Source: Bacteroidales bacterium
Lineage (GTDB): Bacteria; Bacteroidota; Bacteroidia; Bacteroidales; UBA932
Reading direction: 5' to 3'
NCBI GenBank assembly: GCA_017551425.1
Contig: JAFZLQ010000012.1
Span: forward strand, 1-7,963
Length of the DNA stretch: 7,963 nt
Shown here: positions 6,101-7,963 of the stretch, one piece after another
How positions within the stretch are numbered: position 1 is the first letter of the stretch
Layout: each line of letters opens with the position of its first letter
Notes under the pieces: generated by a model
Told to the model about the DNA's origin: nothing
What the model saw: the letters and a program-made list of their open reading frames with translations, nothing else
The model's database searches: none
Position numbers and translations under genes: made by a program

Positions 6101-6665
6101 TGGCAAGCGCGGTTATCTTGTCGAATTTTTCCTGCTCCCTGATGACCAGACGGCCGCTGCTGCCTTCTGCGATGAGGCTGAAGGGACTGGAGGTGTTGTC
6201 CACCATGATCCAGCGGTCGCACAGGGGCATGTAGGTGTTGAACAGGTATTTGAGCCCCATGCGGTAGCGCCTGCGCAGGACTTCCTCGCTGATGTGGTGG
6301 CCTCCGTGGTTCACGCGGTCACGCACGCGCTGAATCGCGATTTCCGGCGACTGCACCCACAGGTACAGTATGGTGACTGTATATCCGCGCTCGCGCGCGT
6401 CTTTTATAATGGATACGAGCGAGCGGGTGGCGAGGGTGGTCTCTATGCTGAAATCGGTGCCCTGGTCGAGCAGGAACTTGATGCGCATGAGCATGAAGCG
6501 GCTGGCGGATACCGATGCGGAAGACGGGTCGAAGGGCGAAAGGCTCTTGGCGAATTCGTCCGAGTTGACGAACTCGTGGCAATCCAGGATCTCCGGCAGC
6601 ATGGTATAGGACGCCGTTGTCTTTCCGGCGCCGTTGCATCCGCTTAGTATGTAAAGGCGGGGCAT
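6081..6665 (-). CDS. Zeta-toxin-like P-loop kinase/ATPase (COG4185-like)
   Basis: 194 residues. Walker A is GCNGAGKTT (residues 9-17) right after an N-terminal beta strand (LYILS). NSDEFA (34-39) supplies an Asp at the place of the zeta-toxin catalytic base, and FSIETTLA (72-79) matches the conserved Glu-Thr-Thr element. An Arg-rich C-terminal segment, RVRDRVNHGGHHISEEVLRRRY (113-134), fits the lid/substrate region of this family. Zeta toxins phosphorylate UDP-activated sugars, but many solitary relatives are of unknown substrate. No antitoxin-like gene adjoins it: both neighbours are the operon genes, joined by a 1-nt overlap (TGATG) upstream and a 20-nt overlap downstream. A housekeeping kinase is therefore more likely than a toxin-antitoxin module. 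Fold is confident, substrate unknown. Confidence 0.82.
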   Translation of the reverse strand: MPRLYILSGCNGAGKTTASYTMLPEILDCHEFVNSDEFAKSLSPFDPSSASVSASRFMLMRIKFLLDQGTDFSIETTLATRSLVSIIKDARERGYTVTILYLWVQSPEIAIQRVRDRVNHGGHHISEEVLRRRYRMGLKYLFNTYMPLCDRWIMVDNTSSPFSLIAEGSSGRLVIREQEKFDKITALANEEGQS

Positions 6666-7360
6666 CAGTCGTTGCTGTGTGTGACGCCGTAGCCGAAGAG
6701 GGCGAAGTCTCCCAGCACCGGGTCGTCCGGCCAGATCTGACGGAACTTGCCGGTAATCTCGAGCGCCGTGCTGAGGTCTTTGGGACGGCGTCTGGTGAGC
6801 CCCAGCGCCTTGGCCTGGCCGTAAACGTGGACGTCCAGGGGGATGATCAGGTCTGCGGGCTTCACATGTTTCCAGAGGCCGAGATCCACCTTGCCGTCGT
6901 TGCGCACCATCCAGCGGCGCATCAGGTTGATTTTCTTGTCCGGAGCGCGGGGGTCTTCCTTGCGGCGGAAGACAATGGAACGTATCTCCTTGGCGCTCAG
7001 GCTTTCAAGGCTGTCGTGCCAGGAGTACCACTCGCGCAGGCGGCCGCAGATTCCTGCAATCTCGCTCCATTTGACGGTACGGTGCAGGGAGGTCTCGTCC
7101 GAGCGGTAGTCTCCGGACATCACGTAGTCGTACGGCTGCCATTCCATCTGTTCGAAGAGGCGTTCGCAGTCGCGTATGATCATTGCCCTGCGCCCCCATG
7201 CCAGATGGGAGGCGAAGACTGCGGCGATTTCCACATCCTGAAGCGAGGCCCCGCGGTTCACGAACTCGCGGGGGAACGCTATGGGATCCTCTGCGAAGTA
7301 CTTGGGCTGGTTGTATTCATCGGCCCATTCCTTCAGAAGGTCTATCGTCTGTTGCTTCAT
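6665..7360 (-). CDS. DUF2400 / TIGR02757 family protein
   Basis: 231 residues, close to the family's usual size. Recognisable blocks are DPIAFPREF (25-33) with DVEIAAVFASHLAWGRR (42-58), NLMRRWMVR (145-153) with VDLGLWK (158-164), and LIIPLDVHVYGQAKALGLTRR (171-191) with DDPVLGDFALFGYGV (212-226). The function of this family is not established to my knowledge. The C-terminal PLDVHV...LGLT block followed by DFALFGYGV recalls the helix-hairpin-helix/GPD DNA glycosylase pattern (PVDTHV...RLGL), so a distant DNA-repair-like fold is possible; that is inference. It contains no signal peptide or membrane segment. It is joined to the genes on both sides by TGATG overlaps, so it is translated as part of the operon. 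Confidence 0.88.
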   Translation of the reverse strand: MKQQTIDLLKEWADEYNQPKYFAEDPIAFPREFVNRGASLQDVEIAAVFASHLAWGRRAMIIRDCERLFEQMEWQPYDYVMSGDYRSDETSLHRTVKWSEIAGICGRLREWYSWHDSLESLSAKEIRSIVFRRKEDPRAPDKKINLMRRWMVRNDGKVDLGLWKHVKPADLIIPLDVHVYGQAKALGLTRRRPKDLSTALEITGKFRQIWPDDPVLGDFALFGYGVTHSND

Positions 7361-7963
7361 CAGTCTGCGGTTGCGGCCTCAAGCTTGCGGAGCATGGAGA
7401 ACATCACCAGACCGGAGATGACGCAGAGAGCCATCAGCACGCACCAGTTGACCCACAGGGGAACGTTGTTCCACATCATGGACGGGATGGAGCTGAGATA
7501 GTTGCCCACGGCCGTTGCGGCGAACCAGAGACCCATCATGAGGCCCTTGTACTTGGGCGGGGCGACCTTGGATACGAAGGAGATGCCCATGGGGGAGAGG
7601 AGCAGCTCTGCGAAGGTCAGCACCAGGTAGGTGGAGATGAGGTAGGTGGGAACCACGGGGTCTGGTGAGACGCCGCCCACGCTGACGAGTTCGGACGGAG
7701 CGGGCTGGCCCTTGGACGCTGCCAGCATGATGAGGTAGCCGAGGGCGGCGACGAACATGCCGAGACCTATCTTGCGGGGTGCGGAAGGCTCCTTGCCCTT
7801 CTTGGCGAGGGCGCCGAACAGGGCCATGGAGATAGGCGTGAGGGCTACAACGAAGAACGGGTTGAACTGCTGGAACTGCTGGGGCAGGATGCTGATCTCG
7901 GGAGCCATTCCCTTGTACAGGAGATATGCGCCCACCCACAGGGCTACGGTAACGACGCAGCTG
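7360..7963 (-). CDS. POT/PTR2-family peptide:H+ symporter, C-terminal part (5' end outside window)
   Basis: About 200 residues are visible, open to the window edge and ending at TGA 7362-7360. These symporters import di- and tripeptides with protons across the inner membrane. At least six hydrophobic segments can be seen, including FFVVALTPISMALFGALA, IGLGMFVAALGYLIMLAA, and YLISTYLVLTFAELLLSPMG. The AELLLSPMGISF block, with its conserved Glu in the late transmembrane helix, and MMGLWFAATAVGNYLSS are POT hallmarks. The short tail LRKLEAATAD is cytoplasmic. Full POT proteins are about 450-550 residues, so more than half is missing and the operon promoter lies beyond the window. The stop overlaps the DUF2400 start by one base. 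Substrate preference cannot be judged from this half. Confidence 0.9.
   Translation of the reverse strand, partial: SCVVTVALWVGAYLLYKGMAPEISILPQQFQQFNPFFVVALTPISMALFGALAKKGKEPSAPRKIGLGMFVAALGYLIMLAASKGQPAPSELVSVGGVSPDPVVPTYLISTYLVLTFAELLLSPMGISFVSKVAPPKYKGLMMGLWFAATAVGNYLSSIPSMMWNNVPLWVNWCVLMALCVISGLVMFSMLRKLEAATAD

Noticed and set aside
6101..6106. TTG start two codons upstream for tldD
   Set aside because: The ATG at 6100 gives the natural MKKD start and needs no rare start codon.
6081..7360. Toxin-antitoxin module made of the zeta-like kinase and its neighbour
   Set aside because: The neighbour is a full-length DUF2400 protein, much larger than epsilon-type antitoxins and unlike them, and the other neighbour is TldD.

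Overview
The window looks like a chromosomal segment of a fairly GC-rich member of the Bacteroidota, most likely Bacteroidales. Evidence: a type-B ribosomal protein L31 tail, a fimbrillin-like lipoprotein, a small acidic peptide of a Bacteroidales-looking pattern, near absence of Shine-Dalgarno sites, and a tRNA promoter matching the Bacteroidota sigma consensus (TTTG, 19 nt, TAnnTTTG). Genus cannot be fixed from the sequence alone.

Layout. Positions 1-245 hold the 3' end of rpmE2, its hairpin terminator and a candidate TAnnTTTG promoter. Positions 268-2914 (+ strand) hold a two-gene unit: a 44-residue small protein, whose 3' end overlaps the start of a large lipoprotein. That lipoprotein carries a fimbrillin-like region, a beta-rich module, a fibronectin-III-like module and a C-terminal DNA/RNA non-specific (His-Me finger) nuclease. 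Positions 2915-3135 are a compact non-coding patch of repeats and foldable DNA: two copies of a 26-nt repeat, a C-rich/G-rich hairpin with G-quadruplex potential, a small hairpin, and a very long hairpin terminator shared by the converging units. A minus-strand tRNA-Glu(CTC) with its own promoter follows (3128-3241).

Positions 3252-7963 (- strand) are a compact operon of five genes whose ends all overlap. In transcription order they are: a POT/PTR2-family peptide:H+ symporter (5' end outside the window), a DUF2400/TIGR02757 protein, a zeta-toxin-like P-loop kinase/ATPase (COG4185-like), TldD and TldE/PmbA. The symporter plus the TldD/TldE peptidase pair suggest peptide import and breakdown or peptide maturation; the two middle genes have no established place in this.

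The most unusual items are (i) an in-frame array of six 21-bp units, the 'HPERSEG'-type intergenic repeat, inside the tldE coding sequence, adding about 44 residues; (ii) the small protein overlapping and probably translationally coupled to the fimbrillin-nuclease fusion; and (iii) a terminator hairpin whose stem includes the 3' acceptor strand of the tRNA.
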